Of a stretch of 64,000 bases of DNA, positions 28,074-37,900 are shown in pieces. The stretch is from Pseudorhodoplanes sinuspersici. Lineage in GTDB: Bacteria > Pseudomonadota > Alphaproteobacteria > Rhizobiales > Xanthobacteraceae. Position 1 is the stretch's first letter, and each line of letters begins with the position of its first letter. Made by a program: the position numbers and the translations under genes. Below the pieces are notes generated by a model that had not been told where the DNA came from, searched no databases, and worked only from the letters and a program-made list of their open reading frames with translations. Where the stretch lies: contig NZ_CP021112.1 in assembly GCF_002119765.1 (NCBI RefSeq), forward strand, positions 5,388,501 through 5,452,500, given 5' to 3'.

Positions 28074-29465
28074 ATGACGAATTTCAAAGTTCAAGAATTT
28101 GGCTGCGTCATCGCCGCAATTCTTTTCACTCTGGTGGCGCTGACGCAGGTTGCTACGGCGCGCACCGCGCTTGTCATCGGCAACGGCGCCTATCCGAAGG
28201 CAGCTCTCGCCAATCCCAGAAACGATGCCTCGGACATCGCGGACGCTTTGCGCAATGCAGGATTTGATGTCGACCTGAGACTCGATGCCCGCCGGCGCGA
28301 CATGCAGGACGCGATCGCGAGATTTGGCACGCGCCTGAAGTCGAAAGGCGGCGTGGGCCTGTTTTATTTCGCCGGTCATGGCGTCCAATTTGGCGGCGAA
28401 AACTATCTCTTGCCCATCGACGCAGATATCACAGCCGCGGAGGATTTCCAGCGTGTTGGTATCAGCGCGGCTGAAGCCGTCGACGCGATGGCCAAGGGCC
28501 GCAACGAACTCAGTATCGTCATCCTCGATGCCTGCCGCGACAATCCATTTCCAGCCGACGGCGGCACACGGGGCCTGTCACGGATCGATAGTGGCTCCAG
28601 TTTGTTCGTGTCGTTTTCGACGTCGCCTGGCGCAGTCGCGCTCGATGGCTCCGGACGCAACAGCCCCTATACCAAACATCTGGTGCAGGCGATCGGTACA
28701 CCGGAGCTGTCGATCGAAGATACATTCAAGCGCACGCTCAAAGGCGTTTACACCGAAACCAAAGGCGAGCAGACGCCCTGGCTTTCGTCCTCGTTCTTCG
28801 GCGATTTCATCTTTCGTCCGGCCGGCCCGAAGACTGCCGCGCTGGCACCGACGCCGAAAGCTTCACCACTGGATTCCTTTGAAGCGGATGCGCAGAAAAT
28901 GCCCTCGCTGGCCGGCGTCTATCGCTCGACCGGTACCTACCCCGACGGCACAGCTTATACCGGTATGACCGCGATCACACCGGCTGAGGATCAACTCAGA
29001 TTCACTTGGTGGGTCGGCGGCAAGGTCTATGAAGGGTTCGGTCGCTGGGCCGGCCGCATGCTGGTCGTGGAGTTGAGCGACAACCAGCGCATCGTTTATA
29101 CGTTTCCAGGCGGCGAAAAAATCGAGGGGGAATGGGCGGACGGCACGGCGACCGACAAGCTCGAACGCGCAGCGCGGGCGGCCGCCCGGCCGATGCCATC
29201 GCCGCAAGGACGCTACAACGTTGTCGGCAAGGATCGTGGCAATTCCTATACCGGCTCACTCACCATCACACGCGACGGCGGCAACTTCCTGTTCACCTGG
29301 AATGTCCGCGGCACGGTTTTCCGCGGCACCGGGACACGCGATGGCAACCTGATCACGGTCGATTGGGGCAGCGCCACGCCCATCATCTATGCGCTGACCG
29401 ATGACGGCTATATGATCGCAATCTATGCCGGTGGCCGTTCGCTGGAAGTCGCGCGGCGCAAGTAG
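28074..29465 (+). CDS. Caspase-fold (metacaspase-like) exported protein with duplicated C-terminal beta module
   Basis: 463 residues from ATG 28074. The first 29 residues form a signal peptide or anchor. The caspase p20-like domain (30-250) has ALVIGNGAYP, the catalytic dyad His102 in FYFAGHG and Cys154 in LDACRDNPF, and GRNSPYTKHL. Cleavage after basic residues is expected for this class. After a proline/alanine linker two similar modules of about 65 residues occur (280-345 and 378-442), each with G.YRSTG or GRYNVVG, a TYTG-type turn, FTW and a G.G core. They suggest a beta-sandwich binding domain. Alone in its transcript. Periplasmic or membrane-anchored. Confidence 0.87.
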   Translation: MTNFKVQEFGCVIAAILFTLVALTQVATARTALVIGNGAYPKAALANPRNDASDIADALRNAGFDVDLRLDARRRDMQDAIARFGTRLKSKGGVGLFYFAGHGVQFGGENYLLPIDADITAAEDFQRVGISAAEAVDAMAKGRNELSIVILDACRDNPFPADGGTRGLSRIDSGSSLFVSFSTSPGAVALDGSGRNSPYTKHLVQAIGTPELSIEDTFKRTLKGVYTETKGEQTPWLSSSFFGDFIFRPAGPKTAALAPTPKASPLDSFEADAQKMPSLAGVYRSTGTYPDGTAYTGMTAITPAEDQLRFTWWVGGKVYEGFGRWAGRMLVVELSDNQRIVYTFPGGEKIEGEWADGTATDKLERAARAAARPMPSPQGRYNVVGKDRGNSYTGSLTITRDGGNFLFTWNVRGTVFRGTGTRDGNLITVDWGSATPIIYALTDDGYMIAIYAGGRSLEVARRK

Positions 29466-29516
29466 CGCAGCGGCGTGGATTGCAGCGTTCACTTCAATCG
29501 CGCTAATGCTGGCGGC

Positions 29517-30728
29517 ATGACCGAAAGCAAGAATACCGGCCCCCTCGCCGGCATCCGCATCCTCGATCTGACCAGCGTCATCCTCGGCCCCTACGCGACG
29601 CAGATCCTCGCCGATTTCGGCGCCGACGTGATCAAGGTAGAAGCGCCGTCGGGCGACATCATGCGCCATGTCGGCCCCATGCGACATCCGGGCATGGGCC
29701 ACATCTATCTCAACCTCAATCGCAACAAGCGCAGCATCGCGCTCGACCTGAAACAGCCGAAGGCACGCGATGCCTTGCGCAAGCTCGCGGCCACCGCCGA
29801 CGTGTTCGTCAGCAATGTGCGGCCGGCGGCGATGGCGCGGCTCGGCCTTGGCTATGAGGACATTCGCGCCGTCAATCCACGCATCGTCTATGCCAGCGCC
29901 ACCGGCTATGGCGCCGGCGGACGCTATGCCGGCAAGCCCGCTTACGACGATCTCATCCAGGGGCTGACCGGCATCGCCGCGATCTCGCGCGATGCCTGGG
30001 GCGGCGAACCGCATTACATGCCGACCGCCATCGCCGACCGCACCGTCGGCCTTTATCTGGCCAACGCGATTTCTGCCGCGCTCTTTCATCGCGAGCGGAC
30101 CGGTGAAGGCCAGGCGATCGAAATTCCGATGTTCGAAGTCTTCGCCGAATATCTGCTCGGAGATCATCTTGCCGGCCTGACCTTCGATCCGCCGGAAGGC
30201 CCGCAATACTATCCGCGGCTCGTGTCGAAACATCGCCGTCCCTATGCGACGGCGGACGGACATGTCTGCGCGCTCGTTTACACCGACACGCACTGGAAGA
30301 ATTTCTTCCGCGCCATCGATCGCGAATACTTGCTGCAGGACGAGCGCTTCGCAACGCACGGCAATCGCGCCGCGCATATCGATGAGGTCTACCAATTCGT
30401 CGCCGACACTTTGAAAACCCGCACCACCGCCGACTGGGTGGCCTTGCTCGATGCCGCGGATATTCCCGTCACTCCGCTGAACAACATCGCGAGCCTGCTC
30501 GACGATCCGCATCTCACCGAATCCGGCTTCTTCCGCTTCATCGATCATCCGACCGAGGGGCGCCTGCGCGTCACGCAGGTGCCGGGCTCATGGTCGGGCT
30601 CCTCGCCATCGATCCGCAACCTTGCGCCGCCGCTTGGCGAACATACGAAAGACGTGCTGCGGGACGCGGGATTTTCCGATGAGGAGATTGCAGATATTGT
30701 TGCAGGGAGCAACACGTCTGCCGGGTGA
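29517..30728 (+). CDS. CaiB/BaiF CoA-transferase family protein (class III)
   Basis: 403 residues from ATG 29517. The longer frame to 29475 starts inside the preceding spacer. Family features: GPLAGIRILDLTSVILGP at the N-terminus, DFGADVIKVEAP, NRNKRSIALDLK, and the catalytic aspartate in YDDLIQGLTG. It moves CoA between an acyl-CoA and a free carboxylate, usually an aromatic or dicarboxylic acid. No partner acyl-CoA dehydrogenase or ligase is nearby, so the substrate is open. Confidence 0.93.
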   Translation: MTESKNTGPLAGIRILDLTSVILGPYATQILADFGADVIKVEAPSGDIMRHVGPMRHPGMGHIYLNLNRNKRSIALDLKQPKARDALRKLAATADVFVSNVRPAAMARLGLGYEDIRAVNPRIVYASATGYGAGGRYAGKPAYDDLIQGLTGIAAISRDAWGGEPHYMPTAIADRTVGLYLANAISAALFHRERTGEGQAIEIPMFEVFAEYLLGDHLAGLTFDPPEGPQYYPRLVSKHRRPYATADGHVCALVYTDTHWKNFFRAIDREYLLQDERFATHGNRAAHIDEVYQFVADTLKTRTTADWVALLDAADIPVTPLNNIASLLDDPHLTESGFFRFIDHPTEGRLRVTQVPGSWSGSSPSIRNLAPPLGEHTKDVLRDAGFSDEEIADIVAGSNTSAG

Positions 30729-30740
30729 TCACGCTCGACG

Positions 30741-31262
30741 TTAGGGTCGTCTGCCCGGAGCAACAAATGGATTGGTCTCCGGCCCTTCCTTGGAATTTTT
30801 GTCGAAACACTGATCGAGACGTTCAAGTCCTACAGCACTTCCATCCAACGGCAATCGCAGTGTCGCGCCTTCTCCCCGCACCTCAAGCGCATTGGCCATC
30901 CGCAGCCGCTCATTGAACGGGCGATCGGCCAGCGCGATGGTGACGGATTTCGATTCCGCCAATGCTTTTGCATCGACGGATTGAGACCCTGCCGCGAGCT
31001 TGACCGAATAGGCCTTGCCGCGATCGAGCTTCCACTTCGGCGAATCGATGGACAGCAGCAGCCCGTCAGGATTACGCACGAATGCGATGCCCAAGCCGGT
31101 AGCCGTTCGTGTCATCGTGCAATTCTCGAACTTGTCGGCCTTGTAGGTTGTCGCAATCGTCCAAGGACCAACAACGACGGTCTGGGTGTCGAGCGATTGT
31201 TGGGCGAGCACCGGATTGGTCAGCATCGCGATACCAACACATGCAAGGATGCTTCGCATCAT
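30741..31262 (-). CDS. Hypothetical exported protein
   Basis: 173 residues from ATG 31262, which has GGAGG five bases upstream; the longer frame to 31373 lacks one. Signal peptide 1-20 (MMRSILACVGIAMLTNPVLA). The mature protein has repeated beta-strand patterns (WTIATTYKADKFENCTMTR) and cysteines at two places, resembling secreted invasion-associated-locus-B-like proteins, though not clearly enough to name. Convergent with the CoA-transferase gene. Confidence 0.65.
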   Translation of the reverse strand: MMRSILACVGIAMLTNPVLAQQSLDTQTVVVGPWTIATTYKADKFENCTMTRTATGLGIAFVRNPDGLLLSIDSPKWKLDRGKAYSVKLAAGSQSVDAKALAESKSVTIALADRPFNERLRMANALEVRGEGATLRLPLDGSAVGLERLDQCFDKNSKEGPETNPFVAPGRRP

Positions 31263-31378
31263 CGCCTCCGTGTGACCATGCAATGCTGGATTGAACGCTT
31301 GACGTGAATGACACGGTTTAACGCTGGCGCAGGAAAACGGTTCCGTCACAGCTTTCGGACGTGTTGCCTGCACAAATT

Positions 31379-31418
31379 TTAATTGGCAGCCCGCCTTGTT
31401 AATTGGCGGCCGCCTTGG
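31379..31418. repeat. Imperfect 20-bp tandem repeat
   Basis: TTAATTGGCAGCCCGCCTTG (31379-31398) is followed directly by a near-copy with two changes (31399-31418). It lies in the 297-base gap upstream of the exported protein. No gene or known site. Confidence 0.7.
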
Positions 31419-31559
31419 CGTCGATCCCCATACCGATTACGAACCGCTGGCCGCGAGTCGCACATGGCGAGTCAAGACGCTGTCAGAAGATAAATGACTC
31501 GCCTTCAGGGGGCAGAATCGCGATTCATAAAGATCAATCTGATCGGAACGGGATCCGTC

Positions 31560-31691
31560 ATGCTGCCGCTCTCAAAACCGCTTTTCGCTCAGCAGGACGA
31601 CCGCCATCTCACACTGGCCGTCGCCGGCACATTGTTCACGGCGACACTGGCCACGTTGGTCGTGCTGGCGACGCTGACCGGCGTGGCTTAA
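31560..31691 (+). CDS. Possible small single-helix membrane protein
   Basis: 43 residues from ATG 31560. A 24-residue hydrophobic helix (from TLAVAGTLFTATLATLVVL) ends the protein. A longer frame from 31494 exists. Upstream an inverted repeat GGCGAGTCA/TGACTCGCC (31466-31503) is visible. The 3' end overlaps the convergent response regulator by four bases. Reality as a gene is uncertain. Confidence 0.4.
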   Translation: MLPLSKPLFAQQDDRHLTLAVAGTLFTATLATLVVLATLTGVA

Positions 31692-32065
31692 ACTCCACTC
31701 GCCGTCAGGCGGTCGATATTCGCTTTCATGCCGTCGAGATCGTAAGGCTTGCCGAGAAAACCGATCGGCGCAAACTCCTGCAGGCGGGCTTTGACTTCGC
31801 TCTGGTCCTCGCCGCTGGCGACCAGCAACGGCAGATCGGCGTGCGAGTGCCGGATTTCCCGCACAAGGTCGTCACCGCGCTTGTCCGGCAGACCGAGATC
31901 CAGCAGCACCAGTCCATAAATGGCACCCGGCGCCTTGAGCATTTCCAGCGCCTCGCTGGCGGTGCCGGCCTCATCGGCCTCGTGGCCGAGATCGAGCAGC
32001 ATGTCGACCGCCAGCATGCGGATCAAAATCTCGTCTTCGACGACAAGTATCCGGCCTAAACTCAT
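31688..32065 (-). CDS. Single-domain response regulator (REC)
   Basis: 125 residues and only a CheY-like receiver domain. It has acidic residues EDE at 10-12, the phospho-acceptor aspartate in LLDLGLP (about residue 56), and the conserved lysine in LGKPYD. No output domain, so it acts by protein contact or as a phosphate relay. No kinase is next to it. The hybrid kinase at 6.2-8.2 kb is distant. The gene could serve one of several histidine kinases. Confidence 0.92.
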   Translation of the reverse strand: MSLGRILVVEDEILIRMLAVDMLLDLGHEADEAGTASEALEMLKAPGAIYGLVLLDLGLPDKRGDDLVREIRHSHADLPLLVASGEDQSEVKARLQEFAPIGFLGKPYDLDGMKANIDRLTASGV

Positions 32066-32186
32066 TGTCCCTGCTTTCTCCGGCGGTCGTCACGACCACC
32101 GCGAAAACCCTGTAACGGTCAACGGCGGCAGGCTCATGACCCGCCGCCGCATTCATGTCACGCGATCGAACGACGATCGCGGCAGC

Positions 32187-33161
32187 TTAATCAAGTTGCG
32201 CGCCGCTCTGCTTGATCGGTACGGCCCATTTCTCGATTTCGCTCTTCAGGAACTTGCCGAGATAGTCAGGCGTGCGGCGATCAGGTGTAACGACCACCGC
32301 GCCCAAACCTGCCAACCGCTCTTTCACTGCTGGCGTATCCATCGCCTGGTTCGCGCCGTCGGCTAGCTTCTTCACGATTGGCGCCGGCGTATCCTTCGGC
32401 AGGAACAGCGCGTTCCAGGTATAGGCTTCCATCGGCAGGCCCTGCTCGGCCGCAGTCGGCAGATTGGGCAGGGCCGGCGAGCGCTCCTTGGTCATGATCG
32501 CGATCGCCTTGACCGCGCCGCTGTCGATATGCGGCTTGGCCGTGGAAATGATTTCGCACAGGAAATCAATGCGGCCGCCCTGCAGATCCTGCATCGCCGG
32601 ACCCGTGCCTTTGTAAGGCACATGCACGATGTCGGTGCCCATGGCCATATTGGCGACCACGCAGCCCAGATGCGTCGCCGAGCCCGCACCGGCCGACCCA
32701 TAGGTCATCTTGTCCTTGTTCTTTTTGGCATGCTCGATGAATTCCTTCAGACCATTCACTGGCAGGTCCTTGCGCGCCGTGATCGCGATCGGCACCTCGG
32801 CAATCAGCGCCACCGGTGTGAAATCGGTCAGCGAATTGTATTGCGGCTTCTTGTAGAGCGTTTGCCCCTGCGCATGCGTGCCGACCGTGCCAAGCAGGAA
32901 GGTGTAGCCGTCGGGCTTGGCGTCGGCCGCACGTTTAGAGCCGGTCTGGCCGCCGGCGCCGCCGACATTTTCGACCACCACCTGCTGACCAAGGATTTCG
33001 CTCATCCGCTGCGCCAGCACCCGGCCGAGCACGTCGGTCGGTCCGCCCGCCGCGAACGGAATGATCATGGTCATTGGCCGGTTCGGATAGTCCTGCGCCG
33101 AGGCCGCACCCGCAAACATCAGCACGCCAGCCAGAGCAGCCAGCAGTTTTGTTTTATACAT
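32187..33161 (-). CDS. Bug/TctC-family periplasmic substrate-binding protein
   Basis: 324 residues from ATG 33161 (GGGAG upstream), with a signal peptide ending in GAASA. Typical TctC features: YPNRPMTMIIPFAAGGPTDVLGR, VVENVGGAGGQTGSK, and the extended fold around GSAGAGSATHLG. Such proteins feed carboxylates to tripartite tricarboxylate transporters, but no TctA or TctB membrane subunit is nearby, which is common for this expanded family. Divergent from the aspartate dehydrogenase gene, so its ligand might be a dicarboxylate. A second family member is at 61350. Confidence 0.93.
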   Translation of the reverse strand: MYKTKLLAALAGVLMFAGAASAQDYPNRPMTMIIPFAAGGPTDVLGRVLAQRMSEILGQQVVVENVGGAGGQTGSKRAADAKPDGYTFLLGTVGTHAQGQTLYKKPQYNSLTDFTPVALIAEVPIAITARKDLPVNGLKEFIEHAKKNKDKMTYGSAGAGSATHLGCVVANMAMGTDIVHVPYKGTGPAMQDLQGGRIDFLCEIISTAKPHIDSGAVKAIAIMTKERSPALPNLPTAAEQGLPMEAYTWNALFLPKDTPAPIVKKLADGANQAMDTPAVKERLAGLGAVVVTPDRRTPDYLGKFLKSEIEKWAVPIKQSGAQLD

Positions 33162-33280
33162 TGAGCATTTCTCCCTCATTTCCCGCCCACTTTGCCTGCC
33201 GTGCTGGCCCGGTCAAGCTAGACTTGTGAACCAACCGCCGCACACGTAAACCACCGCCCTGCAAAGGAGATTTGTTAAAA

Positions 33281-34087
33281 ATGGCGGATATTCGGATCGC
33301 GATTGCCGGCCTTGGGGCTATCGGGCGGACGCTAGCACGCAAATTGACCGACGGGGTTCCCGGCCTGTCGCTGGCCTGCGTCGCAGCCGGCGACAAGGCC
33401 AAAGCGCAGGCCTGGCTGGACAGCCAGGGCATTAAAGCCCCGATCGTCGATCTGAAGGATTTTCCGGCCCATGCCGATGTCGCGGTCGAATGCGCGCCGG
33501 CCGCCCTGCTCGAACAGATCTGCCGGCCGATGCTGGAAGCCGGCAAGTCCGTCATTGTGCTGAGCTGCGGCGCTCTGCTGCCGCGTCCGGAATTGACCGA
33601 ACTGGCAAAAGCCAAGGGCGGCACGATCATCGTGCCGACCGGCGCATTGCTTGGCCTCGATGCCGTCGCCGCCGCGGCCGAAGGCGAGATCAAGTCGGTG
33701 CGCATGACCACCCGCAAGCCGCCGGTCGGACTGAAGGGCGCGCCCTATCTCGAGAAGAACGGCATCTCCGTGGATGGCCTGACCGAGGCCAAGCGCGTTT
33801 TTTCCGGCAGCGCGCGCGAGGCCGCCGCAGGCTTTCCGGCCAACGTCAATGTCGCCGCGGCCCTCTCGCTCGCCGGCATTGGCCCCGACCGCACGCAGAT
33901 CGACATCTGGGCCGATCCGGCGGTCACCCGCAATTGCCACAGCATCGAGGTCGACGCCGATTCGGCGCGCTTCACCCTGGCGATCGAGAATGTGCCGTCC
34001 GATAATCCGAAGACCGGCAGGATCGTCGCGCTGTCGGTACTGGCAACGTTGCGCAAACTCGGCGCGCCGCTCCGGGTTGGCACCTAG
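33281..34087 (+). CDS. L-aspartate dehydrogenase (NadX-like)
   Basis: 268 residues from ATG 33281, with AAAGGAGA ten bases upstream; a TTG at 33272 would add three residues. N-terminal Rossmann fold with IAIAGLGAIGRTLA, then the domain signature NVNVAAALSLAGIGPD and the family block around SDNPKTGRIVALSV. It oxidises L-aspartate to iminoaspartate or oxaloacetate with NAD(P)+, an alternative first step for NAD synthesis. Here it lies beside a Bug receptor and murI rather than nadA/C, so a catabolic role is equally possible. Confidence 0.92.
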   Translation: MADIRIAIAGLGAIGRTLARKLTDGVPGLSLACVAAGDKAKAQAWLDSQGIKAPIVDLKDFPAHADVAVECAPAALLEQICRPMLEAGKSVIVLSCGALLPRPELTELAKAKGGTIIVPTGALLGLDAVAAAAEGEIKSVRMTTRKPPVGLKGAPYLEKNGISVDGLTEAKRVFSGSAREAAAGFPANVNVAAALSLAGIGPDRTQIDIWADPAVTRNCHSIEVDADSARFTLAIENVPSDNPKTGRIVALSVLATLRKLGAPLRVGT

Positions 34088-34115
34088 GCACCGGACAAAC
34101 AACGCGCGACGCGAC

Positions 34116-34904
34116 ATGACCGCAGCATCTCCCACCATCCTTGTGTTCGATTCCGGCCTCGGCGGGCTGACCGTCCACCGCGAGATCGTGAAGCTGCGGC
34201 CCGACGCGCGTTTCGTTTACGCGGCGGACGATGAAGCCTTTCCCTATGGGCGGCTGTCGGAAGTCGAGTTGCTGACACGCGTCATTGCGGTGATGGCGGG
34301 GCTAATCGAAACACATCGTCCGGATCTGATCGTCATCGCCTGCAATACAGCCTCGACGATCGTGCTGGCCGAATTGCGAACGCGTTTCACCGTGCCGTTC
34401 GTCGGCACCGTGCCGGCGATCAAGCCGGCCTGCGCTGCATCGCAAACGCGTATGGTCTCGGTGCTTGGCACCGAGGCGACGGTCGCGCGCGAATACACCA
34501 AGGCCCTGATCCGCGATTTCGGACAGGGCTGTGACGTCACGCTGATCGGATCGAAGCGGCTCGCCGTTCTTGCTGAAGCTTTACTCAACGGTGAAGACAT
34601 CGACGACGAGGATATCGCTGAAGAGATCATGCCGTGCTTTTTGGAGAAAGATGGCGCCCGCACCGACACCATCGTTCTCGCCTGCACGCATTATCCGCTG
34701 CTGCTCGAACGCTTCAATCGCGTTGCCCCTTGGCCGGTAACCTGGCTGGATCCCGCCCCCGCCATCGCCAAGCGCGTGGTAGCGTTGATCGGACATGGAG
34801 AAAGCGTTGCCGGCGCGGTGCCTAGCATTTTTCTTCTCACATCGAAGCGCCCTGCAGCGCCGCTCTTGCAAGCAGCGCTGCGAGGGTTCGGTTTCAGCTT
34901 CTAA
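34116..34904 (+). CDS. murI: Glutamate racemase
   Basis: 262 residues from ATG 34116. Provides D-glutamate for peptidoglycan. It has FDSGLGGLTV, the FPYG loop, and both catalytic cysteines: Cys76 in ACNTAST and the later one in LACTHYP. The usual DSGVGG and catalytic Asp are intact. The upstream dehydrogenase ends 28 bases before, so they may share a transcript. The autotransporter gene converges seven bases downstream. Length is normal for the family. Confidence 0.96.
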   Translation: MTAASPTILVFDSGLGGLTVHREIVKLRPDARFVYAADDEAFPYGRLSEVELLTRVIAVMAGLIETHRPDLIVIACNTASTIVLAELRTRFTVPFVGTVPAIKPACAASQTRMVSVLGTEATVAREYTKALIRDFGQGCDVTLIGSKRLAVLAEALLNGEDIDDEDIAEEIMPCFLEKDGARTDTIVLACTHYPLLLERFNRVAPWPVTWLDPAPAIAKRVVALIGHGESVAGAVPSIFLLTSKRPAAPLLQAALRGFGFSF

Positions 34905-34910
34905 AAGGCT

Positions 34911-37900
34911 CTAGAAGACGTAGCGGAAGCGCCCCGCGATCAGGTGAGCGTGGAAATCGTCGCCGCCGAACTTGTAATCGTAATTGAACGACACCGATGA
35001 TTGCTGACCGATGCTGGCCGAAAAGCCCGCACCGACGATCCCGAAATCGCGACCGATGCCGGCCGTCACGGTCTCGAAAGATCCCGGCAGCGCTGCATCG
35101 GCAAAGCTCGCGCTTATCTTCTGCTGGTCGTCGAGGAATTCGTGCTGCCATGCGGCGCGCAATTCGGGCTGGAATGCGCCCCAACCGCCACGCCAGTCCT
35201 GCCGCAGGCGAACGCCGAGGCTTGAGCGCAGCGAATCCACATCCTCCTTACCGATGCTCAATGCGGCGGCGCCGGTCTCCGTGAACGCCCCCACCTGGAC
35301 GGCGGTGTATTGCAGCCCGGCTTCCGGCGTCACCACCAAAGCTCCCCATCTCAAATCCGTGCCGACGCTGGCCTGAGCGGCGAACTGATTGCCGGTATTG
35401 GAACTGACATTGGGCGTGCCCACGGCGATGCGCGTGCTGTCATAGCTGTTGTGGCCATAGACAAAGGCGGCATTGAGAAAGCCGCTGTCGCGGAAATACG
35501 TGCCGTAAGCCCCGAGCATGACGCTGGTGATCTTGCTGGTGCTGCCAAGCAGGTCGAGATCGGCATTGGTGCGGCCGAATCCGGCCAGGAAGCCGACGAT
35601 CAAATCGGGCGCCACCAGACGATCGATACCAGCCGTCACCACCGCCGTCGTGTATTTGCTGGACGGCGAATTCTGCGTCGCGCCCTGGCGCGCGAACAAC
35701 GCGTTGCCGCTGATGAACAGGCCCCATTCGTTGTCACCGGCGAAGCGGCGCTCCGGCGCTTTCAGGATTGCCGGGGTATCGTCGCCCTTCCGATTCAGCG
35801 ACGCAAAGGCCGCGTGCGCCGATGAATTGGGGCCAGCCGAGGCAAAGGCCTGGGCGATACCGCCATTGTCGCGATCGAACATGGCGGTCACCACATCAAG
35901 ACCCGTGGCCGTGAATCCCAATCCGTCACGCCGCACGCTGTCCAGCCGCTGGTTCAGCAAGTGGGTGGTCTGGAATGCGGTATCGATGGCGATGCGGCCG
36001 AACGCCTGATACGCCGTCGGCGAAAGTTGATTGAGGGCGGCACCGATATCGCTCGATGTCGCAACCCGGTCGAGCAAGGCGACCGTCTCGTAACTCGCAC
36101 CGTGCTTTGTCGAACCATTGTCGATGATGTTGCCGACCTGCTGGCCCGCTTGCGTATTCGCAAAGGAGGCAAAAGATCTGGCCGCCCCATTCACCGTTTC
36201 AAAGCTCGTATAAAGCGTGCCGGCGATATTCACCGTCTGGCCGGCTTGCAGCGCCGCGCGCTTCTTCTCCGTCAGACCGACCTTGTTGTAATTCAGCGTG
36301 TCGGTCGCTTCACCGCCATCGACCAGACCGACGATTTTCGAACCGGCCATGATGTTCAGCGTATCGTTGCCGCCTTCGAGATTGATGGCCCGGCCGGTAT
36401 TGCCGATGATCGTGCCGTGGTTGGTGAGAACGTCCTGTCCCTCGCCCATCTGAATGGCCGAACCATCGCCGCGAATGAAGCGAGTCGAGCCGGTGCCGGT
36501 ATAGGTGACGCCATTCAGCGTGCCGGCAGAAGCCGTATCGACGGTCACGCCATCCATCAGATAGACGGTGTCATTCGGGTTAGGGATCGAACCATTGCCG
36601 ATGATCGTGCCGTAGTTGACGATCGTGTCGTTGTCGATCGCGGTACCGGTCTTGTTCTCGAACCGGATGGCATAGCTGCTCTGGCCGACAATCAATCCGG
36701 AAGCATAGTTGGTCAGCGTCGTTGCGGCAACGCCGCTGCGCGAATTGTCGGGATTGGAATCGTTGTTCGCAACAATGCCGGCGCCGGCGCCGCTGATCGT
36801 TCCATAGTTCAGAACCGTGCCGCCGCCGAAGGCGATGCCTTCGCTGTTGTTGCGCCGGTTGCCCGCATCGCCGCCTCTGGCGCCAGTTCCCTGGATCAAA
36901 CCGTAATTGGTGATATGGCCTTCGAAATCGATGTCGATGCCGTCACCGTCGCTGCGTGTCGAAATATTATCGATTGCACCGGTGATCGTACCGTAGTTGA
37001 CGACGGTGGCGTTCGAGCCAGATCCGACGCCCGCACCGTTGCGGCCGATGATGGTCGCACCGGCATAGTTGTAGACAGTGATATCGCCGCCGACATCGGA
37101 AGACGTACCGCTCTTGGCGCCTGAAATCAGGCCGCCGGCATAGTTATAGATCGTGCCGCTATTCACGCCGAAATCGATCGCGTCACCCGAGAACCGCACG
37201 CCGCCGGCGCTCGATGACAGGGTCTGGCCATAGGCGATGATACGGCCGGCATTTTCGATCACGGCGTTCTGGCCGGGACGGACCGCGTCGTTATCCGCCG
37301 CAGTGATCAGGCCGGTCGCCCTGTTGATGATGTGGACCGTCGCACTCGCCGAGTTCAGGTCGCGCCAATCGAGCGCCTGACCGGACCCCACGCCCAGTGT
37401 CTGGATCGTACCGGCATTGTCCAGGAGGAACGTGCCCGCCGTCGTCGCCAAGCCGGACGAACCGGTGATGCGGATCGCGTCGTCGAGCGACTGGATGACG
37501 CCGCCGGCCTTGTTGAACACCTGGAACGAAACGACATTGTCCAGATTGCCGGTATTCAGATTGATCGCGCGGCTGGCCGACGCGGTGGCGTCTATCAGTC
37601 CGCTATTGTTGATCTCCACCGTCCCGAGACCGGTGCGGATCGCGTCATTGCCCAGCGCCTGAATCACGCCGCCAGCGTTGTTGTTGATCTCGACCCGTCC
37701 GGTTGCCGACGTGTTCGAAGCAAAATCGAACACCTGCCCGGTGTCGGACGAGAGCCTGCCATCGTTGTTGATCGTGACCGCGCCGTTGCCGATCGAGGCA
37801 TTCAGCCTGAAGACATCGTCGAAGGATGTGATCAGCGCACCGGCGTGGTTGTTGAGCGTCAGATTGCGTGGCGTGTTGCTGTTGGCGGTGTCGAGCGCGC

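Noticed and set aside
35961-37124. 387-codon plus-strand open frame opposite the autotransporter
   Set aside because: Lies antisense to the repeat-rich passenger and has no recognisable features of its own.
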